A stretch of DNA of 64,000 bases. Source: Helicobacter pylori. Lineage in GTDB: Bacteria; Campylobacterota; Campylobacteria; Campylobacterales; Helicobacteraceae. The stretch is from NCBI RefSeq assembly GCF_030323545.1, contig NZ_CP122954.1:1240001-1304000 (forward strand), given 5' to 3'. The notes beneath the pieces were generated by a model, which worked only from the letters and a program-made list of their open reading frames with translations, searched no databases and had not been told where the DNA came from. Positions 28,375 through 38,645 of the stretch are shown here, one piece after another. The first letter of the stretch is position 1, and the number at the start of each line of letters is the position of its first letter. The position numbers and the translations under genes were made by a program.

Positions 28375-29617
28375 GATTTTCCCTCTCCTTAATTTCATAC
28401 TCTTTGATTTCTAAAAAACTAGCCCTTAAAGGCTTATCGCTTTTGATTTTAATGGGGTTAAAAAATTGATCTAAGGCTTTAAATTCGCCGTCTTTTTGCG
28501 CTTCCACTAAGGCTTTTAGGGGCGTGTTGAGCTTGAGTTGCAATAGCCTGAACGCCTTATTTTTATGTGAAATCAAATCTTTAATCGCATTCAAACGCTT
28601 TTTAGAATCTTCCAAGCTCACGCTATCAGTCATCAAGCTAGAGGGGGTGTCTTTTCGTTTGCTGTAAATAAAAGGGTGGATGTGCGTTAAAGGCAAGCTT
28701 TCTAAATTTTTAAACGCTTTTTCAAAAACGCTTCCGCTCTCGCCCGGATGCCCCACAATAAAATCCGTGCCGATAGCAAAATTCTTAGAAGCGATTACCT
28801 CTAATAATTCCCTATCGCTTTTAGTGCGGTTTCTTCGGTTCATCTTCTCTAACATGAAATCATGGCTGTGCTGTAAAGCGATATGCAAATGTTTTTCTAA
28901 AAAATCCTCTTCTAAAAGCTCTAAAAATTCATCGTTGATTTGATTAGGCTCTAAGCTCCCAATCCTTATGCGTTTTAATCCAGCGATCTGGCTTAATTTT
29001 TTAATCAATCGTGCGATATTGCTTCCTCTATCTTTCCCATAGCTCCCCACATTGGTGCCGGTTAAAACCACTTCTTGAACCCCTTTAGAGCATAAAAGGC
29101 TTACTTGCTCTAAAATTTTCCTCTCTTCAAAACTCCTAGCCCTCCCTCTCACGCTTGGGATAATGCAATAATTGCAATCAAAATCACAGCCTTCTTGGAT
29201 CTTGATAAACGCCCTAGTTTTTCCCACAAACTCGCTCACCATCGTGGTGTCTAAGTGCTTGTTTTCTAAATTGTCATCTATAAAAAAACGCTTTTTTTCT
29301 TGTAAAAGCATGTTAATCTTTTCTTTATTGTCATGCCCAAAAACGCCCTTTAAAAACCCTTTTTCAAAAAGCTCCTTGCCTTGGGTTTTCACCCCACAAC
29401 CAGTAAATAGCACTTCCTTATTTAATCGCGCCATTTTTTTAGCGTAACTCCTTACCGCGCTATCGGCCCCATTGGTCACGGTGCAAGAATTGATCACAAT
29501 AATATCGGCTTCTTGTTCTTCTAAGGTCGCGCTAAAATCCTTTAAATTTTCGCCCATCACTTGCGTGTCAAAAAGATTCGTCCTGCACCCAAAAGTTTTG
29601 AAATAGACTTTTTTCAT
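28361..29617 (-). CDS. mtaB: tRNA (N6-threonylcarbamoyladenosine37-C2)-methylthiotransferase MtaB
   Basis: 418 residues, MiaB-type radical SAM family. The N-terminal UPF0004 domain carries FGCRTN, NSCTVT and FTGCGVKTQG cysteines for the auxiliary cluster. The radical SAM motif CDFDCNYC lies near residue 145, with a C-terminal TRAM-like tail. The MtaB subgroup (KTFGCRTN and CTVTN) acts on t6A37 rather than i6A37; miaB is a separate gene at 43.7-45.0 kb. It overlaps mscS by ATGA and the FtsH-like gene by 14 nt. Confidence 0.92.
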   Translation of the reverse strand: MKKVYFKTFGCRTNLFDTQVMGENLKDFSATLEEQEADIIVINSCTVTNGADSAVRSYAKKMARLNKEVLFTGCGVKTQGKELFEKGFLKGVFGHDNKEKINMLLQEKKRFFIDDNLENKHLDTTMVSEFVGKTRAFIKIQEGCDFDCNYCIIPSVRGRARSFEERKILEQVSLLCSKGVQEVVLTGTNVGSYGKDRGSNIARLIKKLSQIAGLKRIRIGSLEPNQINDEFLELLEEDFLEKHLHIALQHSHDFMLEKMNRRNRTKSDRELLEVIASKNFAIGTDFIVGHPGESGSVFEKAFKNLESLPLTHIHPFIYSKRKDTPSSLMTDSVSLEDSKKRLNAIKDLISHKNKAFRLLQLKLNTPLKALVEAQKDGEFKALDQFFNPIKIKSDKPLRASFLEIKEYEIKERENHAVF

Positions 29618-31185
29618 TTTTGTTCCCTTTTATTCCCAAAGCCATCGCCTAAAAAATCAGCATCCACTTTAAGCAACTTGCTGGTCGTATAAGCGATATG
29701 GATATTTTCTTCTTTCAAAAAAGCTTCAACGATTTCAGCCACAATCTTGCTCCTTAAAGACATGGTCGCATACGAATTGGTTTGATACCACACCGAGATT
29801 TTTATCCCGTTATTTTCAGGCATCAAAAAGCATCGAGGCTTCACACTCAAACTCCTTAAAGAATACCGGTCGCGCATTTTATTGAGCTGTTTATAGGTAA
29901 TATCCGTGTATTCTTTAGACAATTCTGTAGCGATGTTGAGTGCAATTTTAGAAGCTTTTTTAAAATCAGAATCAAATGTGATGCAAAAATCCACCCCATC
30001 CCAAACCGTTTTCATCCCAAAATGGCTGTAATTAGCAAACATGGTGGTGAAAATATAATTATTAGGCACAAAAATAATCCGGCCCGCTCTCCTGTTGTTC
30101 GTATAAGTGGTGAAGGTTACATCTTCTAAAATCGTAATGTGCAACATAGAAATATCTAGCACATCACCAATAAAAATATCCGTCCCCTTAGCGATACGCA
30201 CCCTATCGCCCACATGCACGCTCCCTCCAATCAAAATAATAAACCACCCGAGCAAGCTCATGAACAAATCTTTCATCGCAATCGCTAAGCCTGCGCTCGC
30301 AAAGCCTAAAACCGTAACTAAATAGGTTACATTTTCTAAATAAGAAAAAAGAAAGATTAAAATGATCACGCTCACATTCACGAAGTTGATGGCTTTATTC
30401 ACGGTATAGACGCGCTCATTATTTTCAATGTATTTACTGGAAATGATTTTTAAAATCCAAGCAAACACCACGCTCAAAAGGGCTGCTAAAAACACATAAA
30501 CCAATTTAAAAAGCTGGTTTTTAACTTGAGATTTGACAATGCTTATAGCCTCATCGCTGTCTTTTTGGAAAATCCCGATCGTGGTTTTTAGAACGTTTTG
30601 AGCCCCTTGCAATTCCAGGCGTTTGGCTTGAGTTTGATAGATCTCATCGCTTAATTTCGCGCTTTTATCCAAAGCGTGCCACTGATTTAAAAGCTGGTGT
30701 TTTTGATCTAAAAGCCTTAAAACTTCTTCTAAAGCAGTCTGGTTATTTTTAAGATTTTCATGCTTTAAACGCATGCTTTTAATGAAAGAAATGCCATCAA
30801 TGATCGCAATAGGGTTAGCGATATTAGGGATATTAGGGATATTGGGGCGCTCTATCAAGTCCTTAAAAGGATTGACCCCATAGCTTTCAAACATTTTTTG
30901 CTGGGACTCTAAAGCCTTTAGGGTATGCTCTAAGGTGCTAATCTTTAATAAATCCTTGCTTTTTTTGTTTTTTAAACGCCTTAATTCCTGCCTCACGCTC
31001 TCTTTTTCGGTATAAATTTGATTGTAGATCTTATAGTTTTCAAATTTTTTCAACCACACGTTATCGTCTTTGGCGAGTTTTTTATCCACCAAAGCCATTT
31101 GTTTTTGTATGGACAACAGCTCCTGGCTTTTATCTTCTGCTTGTAAAAACAAAAAACAAAAGAATAATAATACCCTTAATGCCAT
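29614..31185 (-). CDS. MscS-family mechanosensitive channel with long periplasmic coiled-coil domain
   Basis: 523 residues. A signal peptide ([15 protein letters not shown]) is followed by ~190 residues rich in heptads ([27 protein letters not shown]). Several membrane segments then occupy ~220-310, including the pore helix [20 protein letters not shown]. The beta domain [15 protein letters not shown]...GDVLDIS comes next. It releases solutes on hypo-osmotic shock. The N-terminal coiled coil makes it larger than E. coli MscS (286) and smaller than MscK. The start overlaps the aroB end by 10 nt and lacks a strong ribosome site, so coupling is likely. Confidence 0.9.
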   Translation of the reverse strand: MALRVLLFFCFLFLQAEDKSQELLSIQKQMALVDKKLAKDDNVWLKKFENYKIYNQIYTEKESVRQELRRLKNKKSKDLLKISTLEHTLKALESQQKMFESYGVNPFKDLIERPNIPNIPNIANPIAIIDGISFIKSMRLKHENLKNNQTALEEVLRLLDQKHQLLNQWHALDKSAKLSDEIYQTQAKRLELQGAQNVLKTTIGIFQKDSDEAISIVKSQVKNQLFKLVYVFLAALLSVVFAWILKIISSKYIENNERVYTVNKAINFVNVSVIILIFLFSYLENVTYLVTVLGFASAGLAIAMKDLFMSLLGWFIILIGGSVHVGDRVRIAKGTDIFIGDVLDISMLHITILEDVTFTTYTNNRRAGRIIFVPNNYIFTTMFANYSHFGMKTVWDGVDFCITFDSDFKKASKIALNIATELSKEYTDITYKQLNKMRDRYSLRSLSVKPRCFLMPENNGIKISVWYQTNSYATMSLRSKIVAEIVEAFLKEENIHIAYTTSKLLKVDADFLGDGFGNKREQK

Positions 31186-32207
31186 TTTTCTAACACCTTT
31201 ATGATCGTTTCTTTAGGGATATGAGAGGCAACCTCAAACGCTCCAATGCCTTTAGGCAGAATGAATTTGATTGTCTTATCCTCGCTTTTTTTGTCTAAAA
31301 ACAAGCGTTCGTAAAATTTTTGAAGATCAATGATTTTGTAATGGAATATCAAATCAAATTTTTTCAATAAATTTTCTATGCGTTCGTATTCTTTTAAAGT
31401 GAGCATGCCTAAAGAAAGGGCTAAATCATTAGCCATGCGCATGCCAATAGCGATCGCTTCGCCATGCAAAAATCGCTCATAATCAGTCTCTTTTTCTATC
31501 GCATGCCCAAAGGTATGCCCGTAATTCAACCCGGCCCTGATGTTTTGCTCTTTTTCATCTTGTATAATAACTTGAGCTTTGATACTGACGCTTTGGAAAA
31601 CCACTTCTTCTAAACAATCTTTTAAATCCTTTGTTTCCAATCTTTCTACCAAGTTTTTATCAAAACACACCGCCATTTTAATGATTTCAGCAACCCCTGC
31701 TTGAAATTCCCTTTTTTCAAGGGTTTTTAAAAAAGCTAAATCAATATAAACCGCTCTAGGCTGGTGGAACGATCCGATTAAGTTTTTGCCATAAGGCGTA
31801 TTGATCCCTGTTTTCCCCCCCACGCTCGCATCCACTTGAGAAAGTAAAGTCGTAGGGATATTAATAAAATCAATCCCCCTAAAATAAATACTGCTCGCAA
31901 ACCCCACCATATCGCTTATCACTCCCCCACCAAGGGCTATCATTAAAGAATGGCGGTTTAATTGCATTTCAAAGGCGTTGTTTAAAATCCGCTCTAACGA
32001 ATGAAAATTCTTGTATTTTTCCCCGGACTCTATCACGCACACTCTGACTTCTAAGGCTTTCAAGCGCTCTAATAAATACGATAAATGCAACCCGGCCACG
32101 ATGCTATCGCTAATGATGAGCGCTTTTTGTTTCAATTTTATTTCAGGCAATTCCCCCAAAAACACTTTATAGCTTTTTTCTTTTAAAGGGATTACAATTT
32201 CTTGCAT
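31176..32207 (-). CDS. aroB: 3-dehydroquinate synthase
   Basis: 343 residues, NAD- and metal-dependent enzyme of the shikimate pathway. [19 protein letters not shown] near residue 95, [19 protein letters not shown] near 120-140, and the metal-binding [11 protein letters not shown] and HGEAIAIGM motifs are intact. It converts DAHP to 3-dehydroquinate in the cytoplasm. It starts 4 nt after the TrkA-like gene and overlaps mscS. Its product feeds the chorismate used by the chorismate mutase and PabB elsewhere in this window. Confidence 0.98.
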   Translation of the reverse strand: MQEIVIPLKEKSYKVFLGELPEIKLKQKALIISDSIVAGLHLSYLLERLKALEVRVCVIESGEKYKNFHSLERILNNAFEMQLNRHSLMIALGGGVISDMVGFASSIYFRGIDFINIPTTLLSQVDASVGGKTGINTPYGKNLIGSFHQPRAVYIDLAFLKTLEKREFQAGVAEIIKMAVCFDKNLVERLETKDLKDCLEEVVFQSVSIKAQVIIQDEKEQNIRAGLNYGHTFGHAIEKETDYERFLHGEAIAIGMRMANDLALSLGMLTLKEYERIENLLKKFDLIFHYKIIDLQKFYERLFLDKKSEDKTIKFILPKGIGAFEVASHIPKETIIKVLEKWH

Positions 32208-32211
32208 TCTT

Positions 32212-33648
32212 TCACTCCGCTACAGGGATAAAAATTTGAGGGTTATCATCGTTTAAAAACGCTAATTTTTCCACTTTAGTGGATAAAAACCACCAAAAGC
32301 GCGTGTGCGTGATACACTCTTCAAAAGGCATGAAATGCAAAATGGGATTTCTTAAAGAATTGAGATACATGATAGGATTTCTAATATCGGTTTGAAAAAT
32401 CTCAATCTTGCGGTTGAATGCGTTGGCTAAATTTTCATAATGATTAACAATCTCGTTTTTATAGCGCTTGTTAGGGTCAAAATCATAGAGCAACAAGCCC
32501 AAATCCATTTGCATAGACACATCAAAGATCACTGAAGACATGTCCTCATTAATATCCAAGCTTTCATTCAATACCACCACGCTTTGAGAGGTTTTAGACA
32601 AGCCGGAAGTGTTGGTTTTATAAACCGGGGTGGCTGTTTTATACAAGGCTTTTCGGTGTTTTTTAGATAAAAAAAGCTCTCTGCCTACCACGATCAGGCC
32701 CATTTTTTTCTGGTGGTCTTCATGGAGTTTTTGGATAAAACTTTTCCCATAAAAATCAAAATTCACTTCAATGCTTTCGGTTTCTAGCGCTAAAAATTTA
32801 TGGTAAAACTTAGGGCTAGTAGGGTGTAAAACCTGGATATAGAGCTTGTAGCTCTTTAAATGTTTGTGCAAAAACAAGGCTTGATACACATCGCGCATCA
32901 TCGCTTTTCTGCTCTGCAAGCGCATATCAATATATAAATAAATGCTCTTACCAAAGGGGGCCGGGAACTGCCCCACATTGCTTTTGACCTGAAGATACAC
33001 CGCGTTTAAAATCTCTGGATTGCCTGCCACTAAGAGAATATCTCGCGGCTGGATAACCAAAGATTTAGTGGAGAGCAACAAAACATCGTTGCGATAAAGC
33101 CCTACAATCCTGTATTCTTTTTGCCTGATAGAGCCAATGTGTCTGTAAGCAAAAACGCTCCCAAAAGGCACATCAATCTCCATGATCTCGCCCCTGCCTA
33201 ACCCAAACTCTCTAGGGGTGCTAGGGATATTAGGCAAACGAGAAATGAATTTATTGGCTAAAACTTCAAATTCATCAATCAAAATGAGCTTTTCATCTTT
33301 GTTTTCTTCATTATTTTCTAAAGTTTTTTCACCATCCCTTTTCACGCTCAAAACCACGCGCATGCGTTTGAAATGGGTTTGAATGATTTTATGAATGATG
33401 CACTGTTCTTTAAAATCTTGTATGATTAAAAACGCATCGCTCACCTCATCGTTTAACACTTGCAAAAGCCTGAAACTAGAAGTCGCATCAAAACAATGAA
33501 AAGCGAAAGTGCTCGGGTAGTTTTTAGGGATAAGGCTCTCATTTTTGACAACCACTATATAAAAATTATGATTAGAATAATGCCTTAGCACCAAGTCTAA
33601 AAAATTTTTTGCTACAATGCCATCTAAAATAAGGGCGATTTTTTTCAA
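32212..33648 (-). CDS. TrkA-like (RCK/COG3400-type) potassium-uptake-regulator-like protein
   Basis: 478 residues from TTG at 33648 ([20 protein letters not shown]), with AGGAAG 7 nt upstream; a TTG at 33654 is too close to that site. The N-terminal ~120 residues look like a Rossmann-type TrkA-N fold with weakened nucleotide loop. Residues ~155-220 ([20 protein letters not shown]...[11 protein letters not shown]) match the TrkA-C domain. The C-terminal half has no clear assignment. No Trk/Ktr channel gene is adjacent. I call it a cytoplasmic ligand-gating-type protein of uncertain partner. It is the first gene of the long minus-strand chain ending at imaA. Confidence 0.7.
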   Translation of the reverse strand: MKKIALILDGIVAKNFLDLVLRHYSNHNFYIVVVKNESLIPKNYPSTFAFHCFDATSSFRLLQVLNDEVSDAFLIIQDFKEQCIIHKIIQTHFKRMRVVLSVKRDGEKTLENNEENKDEKLILIDEFEVLANKFISRLPNIPSTPREFGLGRGEIMEIDVPFGSVFAYRHIGSIRQKEYRIVGLYRNDVLLLSTKSLVIQPRDILLVAGNPEILNAVYLQVKSNVGQFPAPFGKSIYLYIDMRLQSRKAMMRDVYQALFLHKHLKSYKLYIQVLHPTSPKFYHKFLALETESIEVNFDFYGKSFIQKLHEDHQKKMGLIVVGRELFLSKKHRKALYKTATPVYKTNTSGLSKTSQSVVVLNESLDINEDMSSVIFDVSMQMDLGLLLYDFDPNKRYKNEIVNHYENLANAFNRKIEIFQTDIRNPIMYLNSLRNPILHFMPFEECITHTRFWWFLSTKVEKLAFLNDDNPQIFIPVAE

Positions 33649-33704
33649 TTCCAAACTTCCTAAAAAATGATTACGCCATTATATCCAAGATTAAGGCTTA
33701 AACG

Positions 33705-34820
33705 ATGGATTTTCAACTCCAAGCGACTGACAATAACGCGCGAGCTGGTCTTTTAAATTTAGCCCATTCTCAAGTGGCAACGCCCGTTTTTATGCCAGTA
33801 GGCACGCAAGGCTGCATCAAATCTTTAGACGCTACAGATGCGCAAGAAATTTTAGGCGCTAAACTCATTTTAGCCAACACCTATCACATGTATTTAAGAC
33901 CGGGTGAGGAAGTGGTTGGACAATTAGGGGGCTTGCATCGTTTCGCTCAATTTCATGGGAGTTTTTTAACCGATAGCGGAGGGTTTCAAGCCTTCAGTTT
34001 GAGCGATAATGTTAAGTTGCAAGAAGACGGGATTGTTTTTAAATCCCATATTGATGGGAGCAAGCATTTATTCACGCCCGCTAAAGTTTTAGACATTCAA
34101 TATTCTTTGAATAGCGATATTATGATGGTTTTAGATGATTTGGTGGGCTTGCCCGCTCCCTTAAAACGCCTTGAAGAATCCATTAAAAGAAGCGCTAAAT
34201 GGGCGAATCTTAGCCTAGAATACCACAAAGAAAAAAACCGCCCCAACAACAACCTTTTTGCCATTATCCAGGGCGGGACGCATTTGAAAATGCGCAGCCT
34301 TAGCGTGGGATTAACGCATAAAGGTTTTGATGGCTATGCTATAGGCGGTTTAGCGGTGGGGGAAAGCACAGATGAAATGCTAGAAACTATCGCGCACACC
34401 ACCCCCTTGCTCCCCAAAGACAAGCCTCGCTATTTAATGGGCGTAGGCACGCCTGAAAATATCCTAGACGCTATCAGTTTAGGGGTGGATATGTTTGATT
34501 GCGTGATGCCCACCAGAAACGCCAGAAACGCCACCCTTTTCACGCATTCTGGCAAAATTTCTATCAAAAACGCGCCCTATAAATGGGATAATACCCCTAT
34601 TGAAGAAAATTGCACCTGTTATGCTTGCAAACGCTATTCTAAAGCCTATTTGCACCATTTGTTTAGGGCCAAAGAACTCACTTACGCTCGTTTGGCCAGT
34701 TTGCACAATTTGCATTTTTATTTAGAGCTGGTTAAAAACGCCAGAAACGCCATTTTAGAAAAGCGGTTTTTGAGTTTTAAAAAAGAATTTTTAGAAAAAT
34801 ACCACTCTCGCTCTCATTGA
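33705..34820 (+). CDS. tgt: tRNA-guanine transglycosylase (queuosine)
   Basis: 371 residues. [12 protein letters not shown] near residue 90 holds the general base Asp. [23 protein letters not shown], and the nucleophile region [16 protein letters not shown] are intact. The zinc site is [17 protein letters not shown] near 305. It exchanges G34 for preQ1 in GUN tRNAs. It is the only plus-strand gene between 12 and 52 kb and is divergent from the TrkA-like gene with a 50-nt gap. It is convergent with the lpxL-type gene. Confidence 0.98.
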   Translation: MDFQLQATDNNARAGLLNLAHSQVATPVFMPVGTQGCIKSLDATDAQEILGAKLILANTYHMYLRPGEEVVGQLGGLHRFAQFHGSFLTDSGGFQAFSLSDNVKLQEDGIVFKSHIDGSKHLFTPAKVLDIQYSLNSDIMMVLDDLVGLPAPLKRLEESIKRSAKWANLSLEYHKEKNRPNNNLFAIIQGGTHLKMRSLSVGLTHKGFDGYAIGGLAVGESTDEMLETIAHTTPLLPKDKPRYLMGVGTPENILDAISLGVDMFDCVMPTRNARNATLFTHSGKISIKNAPYKWDNTPIEENCTCYACKRYSKAYLHHLFRAKELTYARLASLHNLHFYLELVKNARNAILEKRFLSFKKEFLEKYHSRSH

Positions 34821-34880
34821 ATGATGGAAGTTTTTCTTCAAATAAGGCTTTAGTTTTTAAGTTTTAATTAAAACAAAACC

Positions 34881-35867
34881 CTATCTTTGATAAATCTCAG
34901 GGTGGGTGCTTTTAAAACGCCTGTGGAACCAAAAATAACTTTCTGGGTGGTTTCTAATCACCTCTTCACACAAACTCGCTTGGGCTTGCGTGCATTCTAA
35001 AATATCGCTTTCAGCGTTATCAGTGATTTTAGAGCGGATACTCGGGTAATAGGTCGCTGTGTAATGCGAATAATCGTCATTAAAATCAATGAATACCGGC
35101 TGAATGTCTATATTGTAACGGCGCGATAAAATAGAAGCGATCGTGGTGTGCGTAGCGTCTTTATTGAAAAATTTCACCACCACCCCATCTTTAGGCACGA
35201 CATTTTGATCCACTAAGATCCCCACCAGGCCGTTGCCTTGATTATACATTTTAATGAGTTCTTTCATCGCTCCCACTTTATTGACAAAACGCACCCCAAA
35301 CGCTTCTCGCCTACTCATAATCATGTGATTGATGGGAGCGAATTTAGTCAAACGCCCCAAACACCCCCTACCATAATCCTTATAATATTGCGCTAAAGTC
35401 GTGCCTACCGCTTCCCAATAGCCAAAATGCATGCATAAAGTGATCGCTTGGCCTTCCTTGTTTAAAGACTTCCACACATTCTCTTCATTGATGAGCGTGA
35501 AACGAGAGTCGTATTCATCTTTAGGGATAAAGATCACTCTAATGGTTTCTAAAATGATGAAAGCAAAATTTTCATACCCCTTTTTAATGATCCTTTTTTT
35601 CTCTTCTTCGCTTTTAGAATCTCCAAACACAAAATCCAAATTGGCTTTAGCGTCAAAATAACGGCGCCTATCAAAGGTTCTCATCAGCCACGCCACAGCT
35701 TTAATACACCTTAAAAACCACGAATGGGGCATTTTAGCTAAAATAAACCCTAAAATATTCACTAAAAATTCCACGATAAAAACGCTCAAAATGCGCAATT
35801 CTGTTTTAAAACCCTTGTCGTCTTTGTTTAATATTTTTTCGTGTATGAGTCGTTCTTTATAAGTCAT
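34881..35867 (-). CDS. Lipid A / Kdo-lipid A acyltransferase, LpxL/HtrB family
   Basis: 328 residues from ATG at 35867, which overlaps the waaC stop as ATGA and has AAAGGA upstream; an ATG at 35897 lies inside waaC. One membrane segment near residues 25-45 anchors it to the inner membrane. CMHFGYWEAVG matches the HX4E-type catalytic block (H...E) of LpxL/LpxM, and GILVDQNV and PVFIDFN follow the family order. It ends near YFWFHRRFKST, the WxHRR block. It adds a secondary acyl chain to lipid A. I recall it as HP0280/jhp0265. The DUF374 enzyme LpxJ lies 7 kb away. Confidence 0.88.
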   Translation of the reverse strand: MTYKERLIHEKILNKDDKGFKTELRILSVFIVEFLVNILGFILAKMPHSWFLRCIKAVAWLMRTFDRRRYFDAKANLDFVFGDSKSEEEKKRIIKKGYENFAFIILETIRVIFIPKDEYDSRFTLINEENVWKSLNKEGQAITLCMHFGYWEAVGTTLAQYYKDYGRGCLGRLTKFAPINHMIMSRREAFGVRFVNKVGAMKELIKMYNQGNGLVGILVDQNVVPKDGVVVKFFNKDATHTTIASILSRRYNIDIQPVFIDFNDDYSHYTATYYPSIRSKITDNAESDILECTQAQASLCEEVIRNHPESYFWFHRRFKSTHPEIYQR

Positions 35868-36874
35868 TCTTTTTCCTTTAAAATGTTTAAAACGCATTCT
35901 TTAATTTTTTTAGGATCTATGTTTTGGATAGAAAAATCCTTTTTATGGTAGTTGGCGTTTGAATTACCGGTGAGCGAAACATTGATCGGGCTTTCTAATT
36001 TAAAACGCTCCATGGGCGTGTTGCCATAAAGGGTGATGCTGGGTTTTTGCAACGCCCATGCTAAATGTGTAATACCCGTATCGCCCCCAATAATCAAATC
36101 CATTTTAAAGAGCAACGCCTTAACTTCGTTTAAAGTGAGTTTGGGGAGCAATAACACATCGCGCTGGTTTTTTAAAGCGCCATAAAGCGCATTAGCCTTA
36201 TCTTCATCAGCATGCCATAACAAGCAAATTTGAAAATTTTCTAACGCTAACGCTAACTCTTTAAAACGCTCTATGGGGTAAGTTTTATTGATTTTAGAAG
36301 TTTCTAAAACAAAAAGGATTTTTAGCTTGTTTTGATTCAAATTTAACGCATCAATTTTTGGAGAATCTTGGTAAGAAAACACTTTAAATCTAGAGCTTAA
36401 GCCCTCTGAAATTTCTTTTTTGGGCAAGTTTAGGGCATGAGATAGGAGCGTGAAATTGCGCTTTAAAATAGATTCACTATAAGCGATAGAAACTTTTTCT
36501 GAGTAAAAAAATGCGCTCAAACTCTCCCTAGCCGAAGCGTAATCAAAGCCGACTTTTTTAGGGGCTTTTAACATTTGCGTGATGAGAGCGGATTTGACTA
36601 GGCCTTGCATGTCAATGACTATATCGTATTCATAAGCCCTTAAAGATTTAAAAAGTTTGAAAATCTTCAAAGGGTTCAATGTTTTGAGTGCGCTTTTTAA
36701 AGCGATGGGGTGTAATTTATCAATATAGGGGGAATGCTCTAAAATCGCGCTAAATCTTTCATCCACGAACCATTCTATTTGAGCGTCAGTGAAACGCTCT
36801 TTAATGGCCGCTAAAAATACCGCGCTCACGATAATATCTCCGAGCGCTGAAAGCCTGACAATCGCTATTTTCAA
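35864..36874 (-). CDS. waaC: Lipopolysaccharide heptosyltransferase I
   Basis: 336 residues, glycosyltransferase family 9. The N-terminus KIAIVRLSALGDIIVSAVFL is typical of WaaC/WaaF. GGDTGITHLAWALQKPSITLYG near residues 258-280 is the donor-binding motif. It adds the first heptose to Kdo in the LPS core at the inner face of the inner membrane. The start is TTG at 36874, overlapping the ppx stop as TTGA; the upstream ribosome site is weak, so coupling is likely. It is followed by the lipid A acyltransferase, making a small LPS unit. Confidence 0.93.
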   Translation of the reverse strand: MKIAIVRLSALGDIIVSAVFLAAIKERFTDAQIEWFVDERFSAILEHSPYIDKLHPIALKSALKTLNPLKIFKLFKSLRAYEYDIVIDMQGLVKSALITQMLKAPKKVGFDYASARESLSAFFYSEKVSIAYSESILKRNFTLLSHALNLPKKEISEGLSSRFKVFSYQDSPKIDALNLNQNKLKILFVLETSKINKTYPIERFKELALALENFQICLLWHADEDKANALYGALKNQRDVLLLPKLTLNEVKALLFKMDLIIGGDTGITHLAWALQKPSITLYGNTPMERFKLESPINVSLTGNSNANYHKKDFSIQNIDPKKIKECVLNILKEKE

Positions 36875-38325
36875 GCAAACTCTATCGTCAAAGGAATGGG
36901 CTTAATGAGTTTGGGGAGCATTTCTTTAGCCAAGTAAAGCGTGTCATTAGAATGGATCACAAGCTTGTTTTTTTCTAGCGTGTATTTTAAATGGTGGCTG
37001 TCTGTTAGGCACAAATTTTCGGCTAAAGAAAGGATAAAACTCAGCCATTGTAAGGTTAAAAGGCTTGGCATCATCGCGCTCATGTGGGCGATAGCGTTGT
37101 CTTTAGGGATTTTTTTATGGCTGAATTGGGCTAATAAGCAAATGATCGCTCTATCCTGGTGGCTAAAGCCATAACTCAAAGCGTTCAAAATAAAATACGC
37201 GCTGTGCTTGTGGGCTAAATAGACGCTTAAAATCTTACCCATGCTCGCTAATTCCCCCGCAATCTTTAAGTGGAAAAGGTATTTTTCATCTATTTTATGC
37301 AAAGGCGATAGGGCTTCAAACAATTTTACGCATTCTTTTTTGACCTTTTGGCTGTGCTTTTCATGGGGTAAAAAGCGATCTTTTAAAGAGATGAGAGAGG
37401 GGTTGATATTGGGGGGGAATTTATGGTAATGGTGGCGCAATAAATCGCTTAAGAACACGCCTTCTCTCACCCCTACGCCGCTGGTGATCATCAAAGAAGT
37501 TTTTAAATGCTCCAAAACGACTGATAGAATCAACGCCCCACTCCTGATGCTATCCAAACGTTCTTCATTCACCCCCAAAAGCCGTAATTGATCTTCTTTG
37601 AGTGCGACAATCTTTTCAATGAACGCTAAATTTTTATGCACATCTATTTCATAACCATGTAAAGAATCAATGGGGTAATCAAAGCGTTTCATCAATACCT
37701 TACTCAACGCCCTGATCGTCCCCCCCACCCCAAAGGCGTTTTTGTGCTTAAAGGGCAGTTTAGAGACCTCTTTTTGGATAAAGGCTTTAGCCAGTTTGAC
37801 ATCTAAGTCTTTGTCTAAAAACACTTCTTTAATGCGAATCGTGCCGACATCAAGCGAAATGAGATCCTTAATCTTGCCTTTTTCAATCAACGCGCACTCC
37901 GTGCTACCCCCTCCAATATCTATCGTGATCCCTGAATTTTTATGCAACAAATTCGTGCACGCGATCCCACCATAGAGCGCTTCTTTTTGCCCATCAATGA
38001 TTTTGATTTGCAAACCGCAAGCCTTTTTCACCCTCGCTACAAACTCTAGCCGATTAGGGGCATCGCGCACCGCTGAGGTCGCCACGCACAAGATTTTTTT
38101 GCTTTTGTATTTAAGAGCGATTTCTTTAAATTCGCTCAAGGCTTTAATGGCTCTTTGCATGGGGATTTCTTGTAAAACCCCATTAAACGCATAACAACCC
38201 TCTGAAATCCTAACCCTAGACTTAGTCTCAAAAAGCAAGTAAAACCCAAACTGGCTCGTCTTTTTAAAGATAGCCAAACGCACTGAATTAGAGCCTATAT
38301 CAATCACGGTTGTGATTTTAGCCAT
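36871..38325 (-). CDS. Exopolyphosphatase / guanosine pentaphosphatase (Ppx/GppA family)
   Basis: 484 residues, actin-like ATPase-fold family. VIDIGSNSVRLAIF at the N-terminus is the phosphate-1 loop, TSAVRDAPN and ITIDIGGGSTECALI follow, and GVREGVFLSDLLRHHY lies near residue 290. The C-terminal ~180 residues look like the HD-type helical domain. It hydrolyses polyphosphate and/or pppGpp. Sequence alone does not decide which is the main substrate. It is 9 nt after the ferredoxin gene and overlaps waaC. Confidence 0.92.
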   Translation of the reverse strand: MAKITTVIDIGSNSVRLAIFKKTSQFGFYLLFETKSRVRISEGCYAFNGVLQEIPMQRAIKALSEFKEIALKYKSKKILCVATSAVRDAPNRLEFVARVKKACGLQIKIIDGQKEALYGGIACTNLLHKNSGITIDIGGGSTECALIEKGKIKDLISLDVGTIRIKEVFLDKDLDVKLAKAFIQKEVSKLPFKHKNAFGVGGTIRALSKVLMKRFDYPIDSLHGYEIDVHKNLAFIEKIVALKEDQLRLLGVNEERLDSIRSGALILSVVLEHLKTSLMITSGVGVREGVFLSDLLRHHYHKFPPNINPSLISLKDRFLPHEKHSQKVKKECVKLFEALSPLHKIDEKYLFHLKIAGELASMGKILSVYLAHKHSAYFILNALSYGFSHQDRAIICLLAQFSHKKIPKDNAIAHMSAMMPSLLTLQWLSFILSLAENLCLTDSHHLKYTLEKNKLVIHSNDTLYLAKEMLPKLIKPIPLTIEFA

Positions 38326-38334
38326 TGCTAGCCT

Positions 38335-38589
38335 TTAATCTTGCTCTTTCAAGCTTTCGTATTTGTATTTCAGTTCCTCTTTGCTCTCTGCATTGTTAGG
38401 ATCCGGCAAAATCGCATCTACAGGGCATACGCTCACGCAACGAGGCTCATCATCATCATACCCGTAACACTCCGTGCATCTGTCTGGATCAATATTATAA
38501 ATGGGATCGCCCTCTTCAATCGCCTCACTAGGGCATTCTTCTCTGCAAGCATCGCACGCAATGCATTCATCATTCACCAATAATGACAT
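38335..38589 (-). CDS. fdxA: 2[4Fe-4S] ferredoxin, Alvin type
   Basis: 84 residues. CIACDACREECP provides cluster I cysteines. Cluster II has CTECYGYDDDEPRCVSVCP, where the loop between the second and third Cys is enlarged, as in Allochromatium-type ferredoxins with very low potentials. A C-terminal acidic helix (SKEELKYKYESL) also fits that group. It carries electrons in the cytoplasm, for example for oxidoreductases of pyruvate or 2-oxoglutarate. AAAAGGAG precedes the ATG. Inactivation of fdxA has been linked to metronidazole susceptibility changes in H. pylori. Confidence 0.95.
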   Translation of the reverse strand: MSLLVNDECIACDACREECPSEAIEEGDPIYNIDPDRCTECYGYDDDEPRCVSVCPVDAILPDPNNAESKEELKYKYESLKEQD

Positions 38590-38645
38590 GACTAACTCCT
38601 TTTAAAAAGTTTGAATACGATTTTTACTCTAAATTAGCTTAAAAT

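Noticed and set aside
34821-34880. Bidirectional terminator between tgt and the lpxL-type gene (GTTTTAATTAAAAC)
   Set aside because: The palindrome is pure A/T apart from its ends and has no following T-run on either strand.
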